DNA of 64,000 bases from positions 1 to 64,000 of IMG/VR virus record IMGVR_UViG_3300047471_000729. The stretch is one strand, 5' to 3'. This document shows, piece by piece, positions 33,602 through 42,800 of the stretch. The position numbers were made by a program, and so were the translations under genes. The notes under the pieces were generated by a model. It made no database searches and was not told the origin of the DNA. It saw nothing but the letters and a program-made list of their open reading frames with translations. This stretch comes from a virus. Position 1 is the first letter of the stretch, and each line of letters opens with the position of its first letter.

Positions 33602-34183
33602 ATGACTGATTATGCAGATGTTCCAACTATAACAACTCTTCATCAGGAAAGTCAAAACATTCAGAATGCTCTGAATCTACTTAATGCTGGCGGTACTATG
33701 TCGAATTTCACAGTCGCGCCCCCACCTCCGCCTACTGACGGATCTGGTATACCGTCCAGTACTATGTATATGTCGGTTAATATTTCGGTACCGGGTCCGA
33801 TCTCACCTGATATGACTCAGGCACTTATTGATACATTAACAACTAGACAGGCTGAAGTAGTATCGGAGTTAGCCGACTTAGGTGTTGGTCCCCCGCCACC
33901 ACCAATAACTGACCCGCCTGTAAACACGACGGCTCCCGTTGTCACACAGGTCGATACTAATCTTAATTCTACAACAGGTGTTTGGGACAATACACCAACT
34001 AGCTATACGTATTCTTGGCTTAGGGAAGATGGAATAATGGTCGGAACTCTATCGACTTATCCTATTGCCTTTGCTGATGTTGATCTCTCGTTTACCTGTA
34101 CTGTTACAGCAACAAATAATATTGGAACGACACAAGGTCCACCATCAAATAGCGTAGTTGTAGTCAGTCCACCCGCACCCTAG
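33602..34183 (+). CDS. Fibre-associated protein with Ig-like domain
   Basis: 193 residues. Residues 1-100: Y-A-D-V-P-T-I-T-T-L-H-Q-E, an N-A-L-N-L-L-N-A-G-G-T-M-S-N-F-T-V motif, Pro-rich loop and P-I-S-P-D-M-T-Q-A-L-I-D-T-L-T-T-R-Q-A-E-V. The same architecture occurs in the 41264-41605 product, which also follows an S74 fibre gene. Residues about 105-190 are an Ig-like domain (T-S-Y-T-Y-S-W-L-R-E-D-G, then Y-P-I-A, F-T-C-T-V-T-A-T-N-N-I-G) of the kind that decorates phage virions and may bind carbohydrates weakly. Possible fibre chaperone or fibre-tip subunit; inferred from the paired arrangement. Confidence 0.65.
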   Translation: MTDYADVPTITTLHQESQNIQNALNLLNAGGTMSNFTVAPPPPPTDGSGIPSSTMYMSVNISVPGPISPDMTQALIDTLTTRQAEVVSELADLGVGPPPPPITDPPVNTTAPVVTQVDTNLNSTTGVWDNTPTSYTYSWLREDGIMVGTLSTYPIAFADVDLSFTCTVTATNNIGTTQGPPSNSVVVVSPPAP

Positions 34184-34194
34184 GAGGATGTATA

Positions 34195-34434
34195 ATGGGT
34201 TCGCCTATGCCTAGTAGTGGTACACCTGTTCCTGCAACTCAACCGTTTACCATTAGATTGGAAGCGCAACAGTGGAATGCTGTATTGGCTGCGCTTGGTG
34301 AAGCACCCTATCGGGTTTCTGCACCATTGATCCAAGCGATTGGTGAACAACTTCAGACCCAGGCGAATCAGGCAGGTACCTCTGCCCCAAATGGGCTTGA
34401 TGTTGATATTGTGACATCTTCTCCGCCCAACTAA
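34195..34434 (+). CDS. Small hypothetical protein in baseplate cluster
   Basis: 79 residues, AGGAGGATG Shine-Dalgarno. Core: F-T-I-R-L-E-A-Q-Q-W-N-A-V-L-A-A-L-G-E-A-P followed by a helix A-P-L-I-Q-A-I-G-E-Q-L, ending with a short polar tail. Similar small strand-helix proteins occur beside phage fibre genes. The stop overlaps the ATG of the gp25-like gene. No assigned function. Confidence 0.6.
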   Translation: MGSPMPSSGTPVPATQPFTIRLEAQQWNAVLAALGEAPYRVSAPLIQAIGEQLQTQANQAGTSAPNGLDVDIVTSSPPN

Positions 34435-34931
34435 TGAGATACCGCAAGCTTGACCAAAACGGCGATATGCAGTTTGGTCATGGGGCTGGTGACTTTTGGA
34501 AAGACCAACCGGAAGCGGTTGGTCAATCCATCAAGACTCGGCTGCTCTTGTTTGCTGGCGAGTGGTATCTTGATACTTCTGCGGGAACTCCCTGGGGTGG
34601 GTTCCCACTAAACCAGTCTGTTGTTCAGCAAGGTAAGATACTGTCTGAGCATACACAGTTCTCAAGGGATGCGGCAATTCGTGAGAGAATTATTACAACT
34701 GATGGAGTGATGACATTAAACAATTATGGAAGCGCGTTTAATGCTAATTCCCGCGCGTTTTCAGTTGGCGCACAAGTAGATACAGTTTATGGTGGTCCTA
34801 TTTCTGTAATTATCTCTCAAGTATTAGGTGCACCACCGGTTATTCAGTTTGGAGTCCCTCTTGCTCAAGAGAGACGTCCTGTAGCTCCCGTTTATAGATC
34901 CTTGCCAAGACCATCAACAAGGGCTAGGTAG
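34434..34931 (+). CDS. Baseplate wedge protein, gp25-like
   Basis: 165 residues. Starts M-R-Y-R-K-L-D-Q-N-G-D-M-Q-F-G, then Q-S-I-K-T-R-L-L-L-F-A-G-E-W-Y-L-D-T-S-A-G-T-P-W, G-K, and a central I-I-T-T-D-G-V-M-T-L, all of the gp25/GpW lysozyme-like wedge family. T4 gp25 holds the sheath-initiating site of the wedge and is structural, not catalytic. Next is the J-like gene, the standard pair. The C-terminus is basic and Pro-rich (R-R-P-V-A-P-V). Intact. Confidence 0.85.
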   Translation: MRYRKLDQNGDMQFGHGAGDFWKDQPEAVGQSIKTRLLLFAGEWYLDTSAGTPWGGFPLNQSVVQQGKILSEHTQFSRDAAIRERIITTDGVMTLNNYGSAFNANSRAFSVGAQVDTVYGGPISVIISQVLGAPPVIQFGVPLAQERRPVAPVYRSLPRPSTRAR

Positions 34932-34933
34932 AA

Positions 34934-36124
34934 ATGGTTGCTCCCGTTGCAGTAATTGACTCGAATGGTATAACGATACCACTATATACTGATGTGCTTG
35001 CTTATCTGCAAGAACAATATCAATTGATTTATGGTAGTGATGTCAATCTGGATCCTGATACTCAAGATGGTCAGTGGATTGCGGTAACCGCATCAGCAAT
35101 TCATGATGCCAATCAGACTATGGTTGCAGCTTATCTATCCTATAGTCCAACCTTTGCACAAGGTGTAGGTCTATCAAGTATTGTAAAGATTAATGGTATT
35201 CGACGTCAGCGTCCCAGTGTTAGCAATGTAATAGTGCAATGTGTTGGTGTTGCAGGTACCGGTATTGGTGGTGGTATTGTAGGTGACCAGTTTAATCTTG
35301 GTACTCAGTGGGTTTTACCACCCGAGGTTACTATTCCACCGACTGGCTTAATTGAAGTAACAGCGACTTCTAATGTTGAAGGAGCAGTTACAGCAGATGT
35401 GAATACATTAACACACATTCTGACACCAATACCTGGTTGGCAGACAGTTACTAATCCAAGTGCTGCGGTACCTGGTCAACCAATTGAGACTGATGCAGCA
35501 TTACGCAGAAGACAAACAATCTCGGTAGCAAATCCTTCACAAACAGTGGTTGTTGGTATTCAAGGTGCGATTGAGGAATTAGCAGGTGTCGTCCGGGTTA
35601 TGGTCTATGAAAATCCAACTGCTGTTACTGACGTAAATGGTACACCACCCTATTCAATGGCTATAGCTGTTGAGGGTGGGGACATTAACGATATTGCCAA
35701 TGCTATAGCGTTAAGAAAGACACCAGGCAGCCCAACCTATGGTACCACTTCGGTTATGGTCTTTGATAGTCGTGGTATACCTTCGGTGATTAATTTCTTT
35801 GAGTTGACTATAGTGCCTGTAACGGTTGGTATTACACTGAATGCCCTTCCTGGATTTACTTCGGTAATTGAAACGGAAATCATTGATAGTGTTATCGCCT
35901 ATATGAATTCTCTGCCTATTGGTTATGATTCCTATCAGTCTAAACTAGTAGCTGCTTGTCAGGTGACTGAGCCTGATGGATTAACTTATGATGTTACTTC
36001 AGTTAGACAATCAAGAGATGGGAACCCTCTTGCTATCCAAGATGTGACAATTTCTTATATTGAAGCGGCAACCGCTGATCCCACTACGGTTACAATAACC
36101 GTCAATCCTCAGCTTAGGAGGTAA
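34934..36124 (+). CDS. Baseplate J-like protein (gp6/gp47 family)
   Basis: 396 residues matching the Baseplate_J family. Signature segments: Y-L-Q-E-Q-Y-Q-L-I-Y-G-S-D-V-N-L-D-P-D-T split by turns, D-G-Q-W-I-A-V, then G-L-S-S-I-V-K-I-N-G-I-R-R, the T-D-A-A-L-R-R-R-Q helix, and a C-terminal D-V-T-I-S-Y-I-E-A-A. These proteins form the wedge ring that links sheath and fibres. Start codon ATG 34934 lies two bases after the previous stop; the DUF2612-containing gene further downstream would be its baseplate partner. Confidence 0.88.
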   Translation: MVAPVAVIDSNGITIPLYTDVLAYLQEQYQLIYGSDVNLDPDTQDGQWIAVTASAIHDANQTMVAAYLSYSPTFAQGVGLSSIVKINGIRRQRPSVSNVIVQCVGVAGTGIGGGIVGDQFNLGTQWVLPPEVTIPPTGLIEVTATSNVEGAVTADVNTLTHILTPIPGWQTVTNPSAAVPGQPIETDAALRRRQTISVANPSQTVVVGIQGAIEELAGVVRVMVYENPTAVTDVNGTPPYSMAIAVEGGDINDIANAIALRKTPGSPTYGTTSVMVFDSRGIPSVINFFELTIVPVTVGITLNALPGFTSVIETEIIDSVIAYMNSLPIGYDSYQSKLVAACQVTEPDGLTYDVTSVRQSRDGNPLAIQDVTISYIEAATADPTTVTITVNPQLRR

Positions 36125-36126
36125 TC

Positions 36127-36786
36127 ATGACTGGACTAACCGATCGCACGGCTCAAGGGCTCCTCGGTCACATCACTGGAAAGTTAGCAATCTTTCCTAT
36201 ACCAACAGTCTTTATTGGTTTATTTACAGCTGTTGGTAGTGATGCGGGGGTCGGGTTTACCGAAGTTGCCGGTGGGGCTTATGCTAGGTCGCCAACTACT
36301 GCAGCAACTTGGAATTCGGCAGCCGGGTCAGGACCTAGTGCAATCTCGAATGCGAACCCAATCACTTTTGCCATCTCTACGGCAGACTGGGGGACAGTCA
36401 CTGCCTTTGGCTTGTATGATGCAGTTACTGCGGGGAATCTACTTGCCTGGGATTACTTTGGTAGCTATACCTGGTTGCCAACACAGATTAGTGCAGCCTC
36501 GCCTGCGATCCTGTCGGTATCACGACATGGTTTCCTTACTGGTGACAGTGTTGTCTATTCTGCAGAATATGGCGGGAGTCCCCCGACTTTCCTGCAAGGT
36601 AACTTTACAGGACTTCTTGCTGTTACTAACCCACTGACAGATTCTTTCTCTGTCACATCCACAGGTTCGGCAGTCAACACTAATACCTCTGGTAATGGAA
36701 TGGTTCGTAAGGTTGCTTCGCAGCACATTGGTGTTGGTGTACAACCAACATTCCCATCGGGATCCTTGCTCATCACCTCTGCGTAA
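36127..36786 (+). CDS. Gp80-like tail/baseplate protein
   Basis: 219 residues, AGGAGGTAATC before the ATG. The first ~120 residues (T-P-V-F-I-G-L-F-T-A-V-G-S-D-A-G, F-T-E-V-A-G-G-A-Y-A-R, S-N-A-N-P-I-T-F, W-G-T-V-T-A-F-G-L-Y-D-A and N-L-L-A-W) are the recurrent pattern of a phage tail-protein family also found near fibres (Gp80/Gp45-like). An inserted beta module with S-R-H-G-F-L-T-G-D-S-V follows before the closing Q-P-T-F-P-S-G-S-L. Probably a virion subunit near the fibre attachment; function unknown. Confidence 0.7.
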   Translation: MTGLTDRTAQGLLGHITGKLAIFPIPTVFIGLFTAVGSDAGVGFTEVAGGAYARSPTTAATWNSAAGSGPSAISNANPITFAISTADWGTVTAFGLYDAVTAGNLLAWDYFGSYTWLPTQISAASPAILSVSRHGFLTGDSVVYSAEYGGSPPTFLQGNFTGLLAVTNPLTDSFSVTSTGSAVNTNTSGNGMVRKVASQHIGVGVQPTFPSGSLLITSA

Positions 36787-36814
36787 CTACTGTTTTGTAG
36801 GGCGTGGATGATCG

Positions 36815-38584
36815 ATGGATCTCTCTGGTCAGATAACGACCACATGCACAGCCAGGAATGATTATTCTGGCCAGATTCCTAACATAGCGTATACTCTATC
36901 TGGTCAAATAACCACTACAATCTCGGCTAGAAATGATTATTATGGTGGTGGTCCTCTTTACATATCCGGTCAGATCACCACAACTACTACAGCTAGTAAT
37001 CTCTATACTATTGGGCCAGCAAATCTAACAGGTAGGATTGTAACTGCCGCTAAAGCTTGGGGTGGTTTTACTGCTCCTTCTGGTACTGTCTTATCCGGTC
37101 GGATCACAACTATTAGTAGTGCTAATAGTTGGATTATTACTGGTCCACTCAATTTAACTGGTCAGATTTCTTCAACCAGTGCAGTTACAGGATACTTCTT
37201 TCAAGGATCATTTAATTTAACCGGTCGAATTACATCTACTAATCGTCTTCAAACTAGTGCCTTTATTCTAGGTCAGTTTTCTGGTCGCATTACTTCCACT
37301 AGCTCGGCTAGTGGATCACCATTTGTAATGGGTAGTCTTTCTGGTACAATAACCTCTACCACTACAACGAGTTCCTGGGCTAGGTTTGGTTTCCCCTTAT
37401 CTGGTCAGATTACTTCTATTAGTTCAGCCTCTACTCAATTCCAACCTACGGTTCTATTATACGGTACGATTAGTACGAGCGTTTCGACACTTGCTTCTTG
37501 GCCACCTTTTGTTACTTTATCTGGTCAGATTACTTCGACCTCATCCGTTCGAACGGATGGCGTATTCCCAGTAATAGCATTTGTTGCTGGTACAATTACT
37601 ACAACTGTATCAGCAGGACTATGGGGTAATTTTCCGGAGTTTCTATCTGGTGTAATACTTTCGACAAGCTCAGCTTATGCAGAGACCGTACTTGATACTT
37701 ATGTATCCGGTCAGATCACCACTATTGCTACAGCTCAAAGCATTCCACCACAACCGATAATAAATTTGATTGGTGGTAAGATCACCACCACAGTTACTGC
37801 CTCGTTTGGTGATCAGGTTGGGGCTGAGTTAGTACCACCACGTCCGCCTTATCCTGCTCCTTTCCCAACACAACCCGTAGAACATTATCTAGAATATATA
37901 ACTTCTGAGCATAATCAGAAGCCAAAATACATGGATACTATTGCCATAAGCGTTGATACTTGGGTTCAGGATCAGTTAATATCGGCAGGATTACCAGGGT
38001 TATTTGATATTGATTACGCTGTTGGGGAGCAACTGGACTTTGTTGGGCAGTGGATTGGTAAGACTCGATGGATTCAAGTACCTAATGCCTTCTTTAGTTG
38101 GGACGAGGAAGGACTAGGTTGGAACCAAGCGAATTGGAAAGGCCCAGCAGATTCTGATGATCATCTTCAGCGTCTTGATGACTATCATTATCGTATACTG
38201 CTATTTGCGGCTATAGCTGCCAATCACTGGGATGGTTCTGTACCATCAGCTTATGCTGCCTGGGATGCGTTGTTTCTCTATAGTGGTGTAACAGTGGTTA
38301 TTCAAGACTACGGTAATATGTCTATGATGTATGGGGTATTGTGGGCGACTGAACCGGATACCGTTCTGATCTCTATGCTTATAAACGGACATATGGATCT
38401 AAAGCCTGAAGGCGTTAAAATATTAGATTATATCTTTCAAGTCGAGCCTAATGTCGCATTCTTTGGCTTTGATGCCCAGAATGACACAATAGCTGGATGG
38501 GAAGCTGGATCTTGGGGTATCCTTGTGCCGCCTGGCTCGGGGTACGACCCGCTGCAACCAACAGGGATTACACCCAATGAGTGA
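36815..38584 (+). CDS. DUF2612 baseplate protein with N-terminal L-S-G-Q-I-T-T repeats
   Basis: 589 residues in two clear parts. Residues 1-350 comprise about 16 imperfect repeats of ~22 residues around L-S-G-Q-I-T-S-T-S-S-A, very rich in Ser/Thr/Ile/Gly. Residues about 360-560 match DUF2612, a wedge or gpI-like baseplate family: S-E-H-N-Q-K-P-K-Y-M-D, D-Y-A-V-G-E-Q-L-D-F-V-G-Q-W-I-G, W-D-E-E-G-L-G-W-N-Q, Y-R-I-L-L-F-A-A-I-A-A-N-H-W-D-G. The repeat region is not part of DUF2612. It likely forms a beta-solenoid or fibre-like projection from the baseplate. The start has only a weak Shine-Dalgarno (GGGCGTGG). The 3' end overlaps the next fibre gene. Confidence 0.8.
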   Translation: MDLSGQITTTCTARNDYSGQIPNIAYTLSGQITTTISARNDYYGGGPLYISGQITTTTTASNLYTIGPANLTGRIVTAAKAWGGFTAPSGTVLSGRITTISSANSWIITGPLNLTGQISSTSAVTGYFFQGSFNLTGRITSTNRLQTSAFILGQFSGRITSTSSASGSPFVMGSLSGTITSTTTTSSWARFGFPLSGQITSISSASTQFQPTVLLYGTISTSVSTLASWPPFVTLSGQITSTSSVRTDGVFPVIAFVAGTITTTVSAGLWGNFPEFLSGVILSTSSAYAETVLDTYVSGQITTIATAQSIPPQPIINLIGGKITTTVTASFGDQVGAELVPPRPPYPAPFPTQPVEHYLEYITSEHNQKPKYMDTIAISVDTWVQDQLISAGLPGLFDIDYAVGEQLDFVGQWIGKTRWIQVPNAFFSWDEEGLGWNQANWKGPADSDDHLQRLDDYHYRILLFAAIAANHWDGSVPSAYAAWDALFLYSGVTVVIQDYGNMSMMYGVLWATEPDTVLISMLINGHMDLKPEGVKILDYIFQVEPNVAFFGFDAQNDTIAGWEAGSWGILVPPGSGYDPLQPTGITPNE

Positions 38585-41264
38585 TGATAAAAATTCTCCA
38601 ACCGAACAAGACGATCTTGTTCCTGTTCCATATGCAGGTGTAGTTGGGACTGATTTTCTAACGTTTGCTGTTGGGATTGGGGCCAATGTTGAAGCCCAGT
38701 CTGATTACTTAGCTGACCCTCAGCGTCCATCAGGAAACCTTCCTGGTATTGCGCGGTCAAATTTCAATAACAAGGCAATAAGGCAAGGTACCTTTGTTGC
38801 TCATAGCCTTTGTCTCTGGGTCAGTCAGCAGATACAGGCATACATCCCTGACGACGGAGATGACATTCACTGGATTGCCGAGTTTAGTCAGGCTCTCGCT
38901 GACTTTATCATGATCACTATTCCGCCACCGCCTAATCTTGGTGCATATTTGCCACTAGCCGGTGGCACAATGACTGGTAATATTTCCTTTGTAGCAGGTA
39001 TTAGCACGATTCTGGCTAATAACACTTGGTACTATGGTAAGGATACTACTGGTCAGGCTCGTGGTCTTATCGTTAGGGGTGCTGATGATAACGTATTCAT
39101 CAATGATGGTTCCGCAACTTACGTTCATATTAACGGAACACCACTTCTCAATAACAACTTTATCTACTCCGGCAGAGACACTTTAGGGAACACTCAGAGG
39201 GTTATTGGCTTCCTGAGCGATAACGCTGTGCATGTTGGTGGTTCAGGTAATATCTGGCTGGATAGCATTGGTGGTTCAGTATACGCTGCAGGTAATATCG
39301 CTATTCCGAATAACAGCTACTACTACTGTCAAGATACAGCGGCAAACGAGAGAGCGGTACTGGGAATTAACACAGCCAATTCCCTAATGATTGGTAGTGG
39401 TGGTGTAGGTTCAACCGACATCTATGCGGGTGGGGCTAATACTATCAATCTTCACAATAATACACTTGCCCTTGGTCAGCTTCAGACCAATGGTTATTTC
39501 TACTGTCAGGGTGGTGAGCGAATCTATATCCCTGGTGGTAATGATCCGCTGCAAATCTACGCGGACAATGGGTACTACGCGCGCCTGCATTATGTGGTCG
39601 GTGGTACCCGAGACTGGAGCGAGGGCTGCCTTAGCAATGGTCACTGGGCTGTTGCTGATGAGAGTGCACACGTGGTCCGGATCGAGATTGATTTCAATGG
39701 GCAGTTCCACTGCTACAACAACGTGCAGATTGATGGTAGTTTAAATATTAGTGGTAGTGTGGGTGTTGGTAATCTTACAGTATACGGTGCTGCGCAAGTC
39801 AACGGTGGTATGAATGTCTATGGTGGGTTGACCGTTCAGACTGGCAACTTTAACGTAAATGGTGCCTCAGGATTTGGTGGTGGTGTGACCATGTACAATG
39901 GTCTCAACGTCGCCGGTGGTGGTACCACAATGGGATCACTCACTTGTGGCAACTTTGGAGCGGGAGGCTCAGGTCAGATCAATGGTGGTCTGACAGTCTA
40001 TAATGGTCTCAATGTTGCGAGTGGGAATGCTAGTGTTGCGGGTACGTTGACAGTTGGTGGTGTCACTTCGATTGGTTCCACCCAAGTTAATGGTAACCTC
40101 ACCGTAACCAACACTCTTCAAGTCAACAACTGGGCCAGCATCTATAATGGCCTGACTATTCAGAGTGGCAACTTTGGTTGTGCTGGATCGGGGCAGGTCA
40201 ATGGTGGTCTGACAGTCTATAACGGAATCAATATTGCCTCTGGTGGTGGTTATATTGCCGGTAGTTGGACCAGTGGTGGAAGTATGACTTGTGGGAATTT
40301 CTTGCAGGTCAATGGTGGGGCACAGATCAACGGTGGTCTCACCCTATACAATAGTATCTATGTTGTATCGGGTGGTGGCACGATTAACAGTTACTTGAAT
40401 GTCAATGGTACCACCGGTATTAGTGGCTACTGTCAAATCAATGGTTCGGCAGTCATCTATAATGGTTTGACTGTTGCTAGTGGTGATTGCAATGTTTCTG
40501 GTAATGTGAGTGGTGCTTCCTTCTCAACTGGTGGTAATGCTTATTTTGGTGGTCTTATCCACGTCGGTCAGATTCAGGTAGGTGGTCTGGCACCTATGTA
40601 TGATAATGGTGGTAATGTCTTAAATATCAGTAGTTCTGTCCAGATCCATGGCTCGCTTACAACAGACTACTTCAGAAGCTTGGGTGCGGTCGATTGTGAT
40701 CACGTCTACTCCTACAATTACTTACACGCTGACAACTATCTAGATGTTGATGGCTGGGCATATCTGCGTAGCGGTATACAAATATGGGGCGACGTATTCC
40801 AATATGCTGCTAATTTCCAAACTTATGGTCACATCTTCCCCGTTCCTAACGGGTCGCAGGAATGCGGAACGTGTCAGCACCAATGGCGTAACGTGTTTTC
40901 GTACAACTTTGCGACTGAAAGCGACCCCGATAAGAAACGCGATATTGCACCAATTCCGGAAGTTTGCCTTAGCCTGGTTAACGCCATCAAGCCGTCGACT
41001 TTCAAATGGCGAAACGCGGGTGAATTTGACGATCATGGTCGGCCAATGACTGAAGACCACCCATATGCAAATACCCATTGGGGGTTTATGCAGCCCGATG
41101 TCATGAGCGTTATGAACGACCGTGAGCGGAAACTGCCAGTTTTTGGTGGTGCCTACGAAGACATGGGAGTAAAGTTACTTCAGTACAATGAGCTTGTCGC
41201 GGTGTTGTGGCAGGCGGTGAGAGAACTTTCGTCTGAAGTTGAAGCCTTGAAGAGGAGAGCATAA
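38577..41264 (+). CDS. Third tail fibre with repeated beta-helix shaft and S74-like C-terminus
   Basis: 895 residues from ATG 38577, overlapping the DUF2612 stop. Residues 15-120 form an attachment domain (F-L-T-F-A-V-G-I-G-A-N-V-E-A-Q-S-D-Y). Residues about 380-680 are built of ~30-residue repeats such as Q-V-N-G-G-L-T-V-Y-N-G-L-N-V-A-S-G, typical of triple-stranded beta-helix shafts. The C-terminus contains E-S-D-P-D-K-K-R-D-I with a Ser and Lys at S74 dyad spacing (about 782-786), G-F-M-Q-P-D and a terminal coiled coil (V-R-E-L-S-S-E-V-E-A-L). The dyad environment differs from the two other fibres, so self-cleavage is likely but less certain. Receptor-binding role inferred. Confidence 0.8.
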   Translation: MSDDKNSPTEQDDLVPVPYAGVVGTDFLTFAVGIGANVEAQSDYLADPQRPSGNLPGIARSNFNNKAIRQGTFVAHSLCLWVSQQIQAYIPDDGDDIHWIAEFSQALADFIMITIPPPPNLGAYLPLAGGTMTGNISFVAGISTILANNTWYYGKDTTGQARGLIVRGADDNVFINDGSATYVHINGTPLLNNNFIYSGRDTLGNTQRVIGFLSDNAVHVGGSGNIWLDSIGGSVYAAGNIAIPNNSYYYCQDTAANERAVLGINTANSLMIGSGGVGSTDIYAGGANTINLHNNTLALGQLQTNGYFYCQGGERIYIPGGNDPLQIYADNGYYARLHYVVGGTRDWSEGCLSNGHWAVADESAHVVRIEIDFNGQFHCYNNVQIDGSLNISGSVGVGNLTVYGAAQVNGGMNVYGGLTVQTGNFNVNGASGFGGGVTMYNGLNVAGGGTTMGSLTCGNFGAGGSGQINGGLTVYNGLNVASGNASVAGTLTVGGVTSIGSTQVNGNLTVTNTLQVNNWASIYNGLTIQSGNFGCAGSGQVNGGLTVYNGINIASGGGYIAGSWTSGGSMTCGNFLQVNGGAQINGGLTLYNSIYVVSGGGTINSYLNVNGTTGISGYCQINGSAVIYNGLTVASGDCNVSGNVSGASFSTGGNAYFGGLIHVGQIQVGGLAPMYDNGGNVLNISSSVQIHGSLTTDYFRSLGAVDCDHVYSYNYLHADNYLDVDGWAYLRSGIQIWGDVFQYAANFQTYGHIFPVPNGSQECGTCQHQWRNVFSYNFATESDPDKKRDIAPIPEVCLSLVNAIKPSTFKWRNAGEFDDHGRPMTEDHPYANTHWGFMQPDVMSVMNDRERKLPVFGGAYEDMGVKLLQYNELVAVLWQAVRELSSEVEALKRRA

Positions 41265-41605
41265 TGCCTACTATTGCACAAATTCCAGATGCTCATGCAC
41301 TGCACACCCAATTGGATGCAGTCAACAAAGCGGTTGCTTTGCTTCAATCTGGAGCACCGGTTACCAATTTGACGGTGACCCCTGCTACTGATTTAACAAT
41401 TCCCACGATGGCTCCTCCTCTACCTGCAGCAGGAGCTATGGAAGCACCGCCAGTAGTGACACCTACGGTATATCAGCCACCAGTGACTATCATTCTTGAT
41501 CCACCAATCACTGATGCTGCGACGATTGATACCTTGATTACTGCGCTTCAGGTGCGCGCGGGCGAGATCACGCAAACTCTAATCGACAATGGGTATTCGT
41601 CCTAG
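41264..41605 (+). CDS. Fibre-associated small protein, paralogue of the 33602 product
   Basis: 113 residues, starting at the fibre stop. It has the same order as the N-terminal half of the 33602-34183 protein: short I-P-D-A-H-A-L-H-T-Q-L, helix N-K-A-V-A-L-L-Q-S-G-A-P-V-T-N-L-T-V, Pro-rich loop, P-I-T-D-A-A-T-I-D-T-L-I-T-A-L-Q-V-R-A-G-E-I. It lacks the Ig-like domain. Both genes directly follow fibres with S74 ends, suggesting a fibre-linked job. Last gene of the rightward virion block. Confidence 0.65.
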   Translation: MPTIAQIPDAHALHTQLDAVNKAVALLQSGAPVTNLTVTPATDLTIPTMAPPLPAAGAMEAPPVVTPTVYQPPVTIILDPPITDAATIDTLITALQVRAGEITQTLIDNGYSS

Positions 41606-41628
41606 CTGCACCAGCCCAGAGATCGGCC

Positions 41629-41703
41629 TCCAGGCGATTCTAGCGGTATGTAATCGACTTCGTGGCACCATATAGCGCAGGCTTCCTTCCCTGCAATGTA
41701 CAC
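41629..41703. repeat. 75-nt duplicated element, copy 2
   Basis: Shares the first 21 and last 8 bases with copy 1 (12171-12245), spacing identical. It lies in the gap between the last virion gene and the convergent terminator. Read on the - strand it carries an open frame with Y-I-P-L-E-S-P-G-G-R after a V-Y-I start, but without an ATG. Confidence 0.8.
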
Positions 41704-41708
41704 GCAAA

Positions 41709-41735
41709 AAAAGGCCCCTACGAAAGGGGCCTTTT
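41709..41735. terminator. Bidirectional intrinsic terminator between convergent operons
   Basis: AAAAGGCCCC (41709-41718) pairs with GGGGCCTTTT (41726-41735). T-runs occur on both sides (four T to the right, seven T in the - direction). It separates the + virion block ending at 41605 from the - gene ending at 41742. Confidence 0.9.
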
Positions 41736-41741
41736 CAGCGT

Positions 41742-42800
41742 CTACTCAATCGTGGGTGCTACGAATGCTAAGGTCCCCTTCTCGGTGCGGACGATCCGGT
41801 AGGTGGTGGTTGCCTCAATCCGTCGAACCTCTGCAAGTGCAGTCCGCATTTCCTCTTCTGGACTGATCTTGAATTCTCCGGCGGTGGCGGTGTGGACTCC
41901 GGAAACAATGTGAGGTCCGGAACGAATTATTTCTGGTAATGCCACTTTTTCCTCCTCTAATGGTTTGACAATTGCAGGTGTTGTGGGAACCTCAGTCACA
42001 CCAACCCAAACTTGGGGTTGAACGACCCGAGGTGGTACTGGAGTCAGACGATTGGCTGGGGTATTACCGTGAGGTTGGACCTGATCCAGCAAAAGCCTGA
42101 TCACAATGGTGTTGTCAACTACTAGAAACTCTGCAGGGCTTGGGCCGCATATTGGAAGGTCACCGCGAAGTTTCTCTCCTGTAGTACCGTAATAAGATAA
42201 GGTACGATCACTTAGGATCCTAGGTGAGGCTGCCTTGTGCAGAGTCCATTGGTCAGGACCATCACGTTCAGCCCGATACCCATTCCCTATCCCGACGTTA
42301 CCCAAGTTACGAGGAACGAGAAACTTTATTCGATCCTCATAGATAGCAACCCGTCCTATTACCGGATCGGGTGCTGGCTTTGTTTTAGGTACAAAGACCT
42401 TATTAGGTTCAACTGCTGGCATTTCGGGCTCCTTTACTTCTGGAGCTGTAGGTTCAGAGGCATATTCGATCCTGGGTATGTCCGGAATATTGTATTTCTC
42501 CGGTTTAGGTTCATATGGTGTAGGCAGTGGACCCAACATCTCTTCAAGTTTCTGCCTTGGCTTGGGTTCAGGTTTGGGCGGAGGCGGACCAAGTAACTGG
42601 ACAATGTCACGCTTCTTAATGTCAAGGTCCTTAGCACCACCGGACACTGAGTTGTGTAAGGTAATATCCCGCACCTTCCCATTATACAAGAACCTTCCGC
42701 GCGGGTGCCTGCTTTTTCGCAAGATGTCTACATGTTTGATCCCATAAGTCTCGCGCAGGAAGTCCTTGATTGCACTGTAATAGTTTGATGTTTGACTCAT
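41742..42800 (-). CDS. Hypothetical protein with Pro-rich linker
   Basis: 352 residues. Residues 1-65 are a small basic module (I-K-D-F-L-R-E-T-Y-G-I-K-H-V-D-I-L-R-K, then G-R-F-L-Y-N-G-K-V-R-D-I-T-L-H) that may bind nucleic acid. Residues 70-135 are a linker of P-P-P-P-K-P-E-P-K-P type. A folded middle (about 140-235) contains V-A-I-Y-E-D-R-I-K-F-L-V-P-R and V-V-D-N-T-I-V-I-R-L-L. Another Pro/Val linker and a helical C-terminus (M-R-T-A-L-A-E-V-R-R) follow. No family recognised. It has its own promoter at 42859-42887 and is followed by the bidirectional terminator, so it is a single-gene unit. Confidence 0.7.
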   Translation of the reverse strand: MSQTSNYYSAIKDFLRETYGIKHVDILRKSRHPRGRFLYNGKVRDITLHNSVSGGAKDLDIKKRDIVQLLGPPPPKPEPKPRQKLEEMLGPLPTPYEPKPEKYNIPDIPRIEYASEPTAPEVKEPEMPAVEPNKVFVPKTKPAPDPVIGRVAIYEDRIKFLVPRNLGNVGIGNGYRAERDGPDQWTLHKAASPRILSDRTLSYYGTTGEKLRGDLPICGPSPAEFLVVDNTIVIRLLLDQVQPHGNTPANRLTPVPPRVVQPQVWVGVTEVPTTPAIVKPLEEEKVALPEIIRSGPHIVSGVHTATAGEFKISPEEEMRTALAEVRRIEATTTYRIVRTEKGTLAFVAPTIE

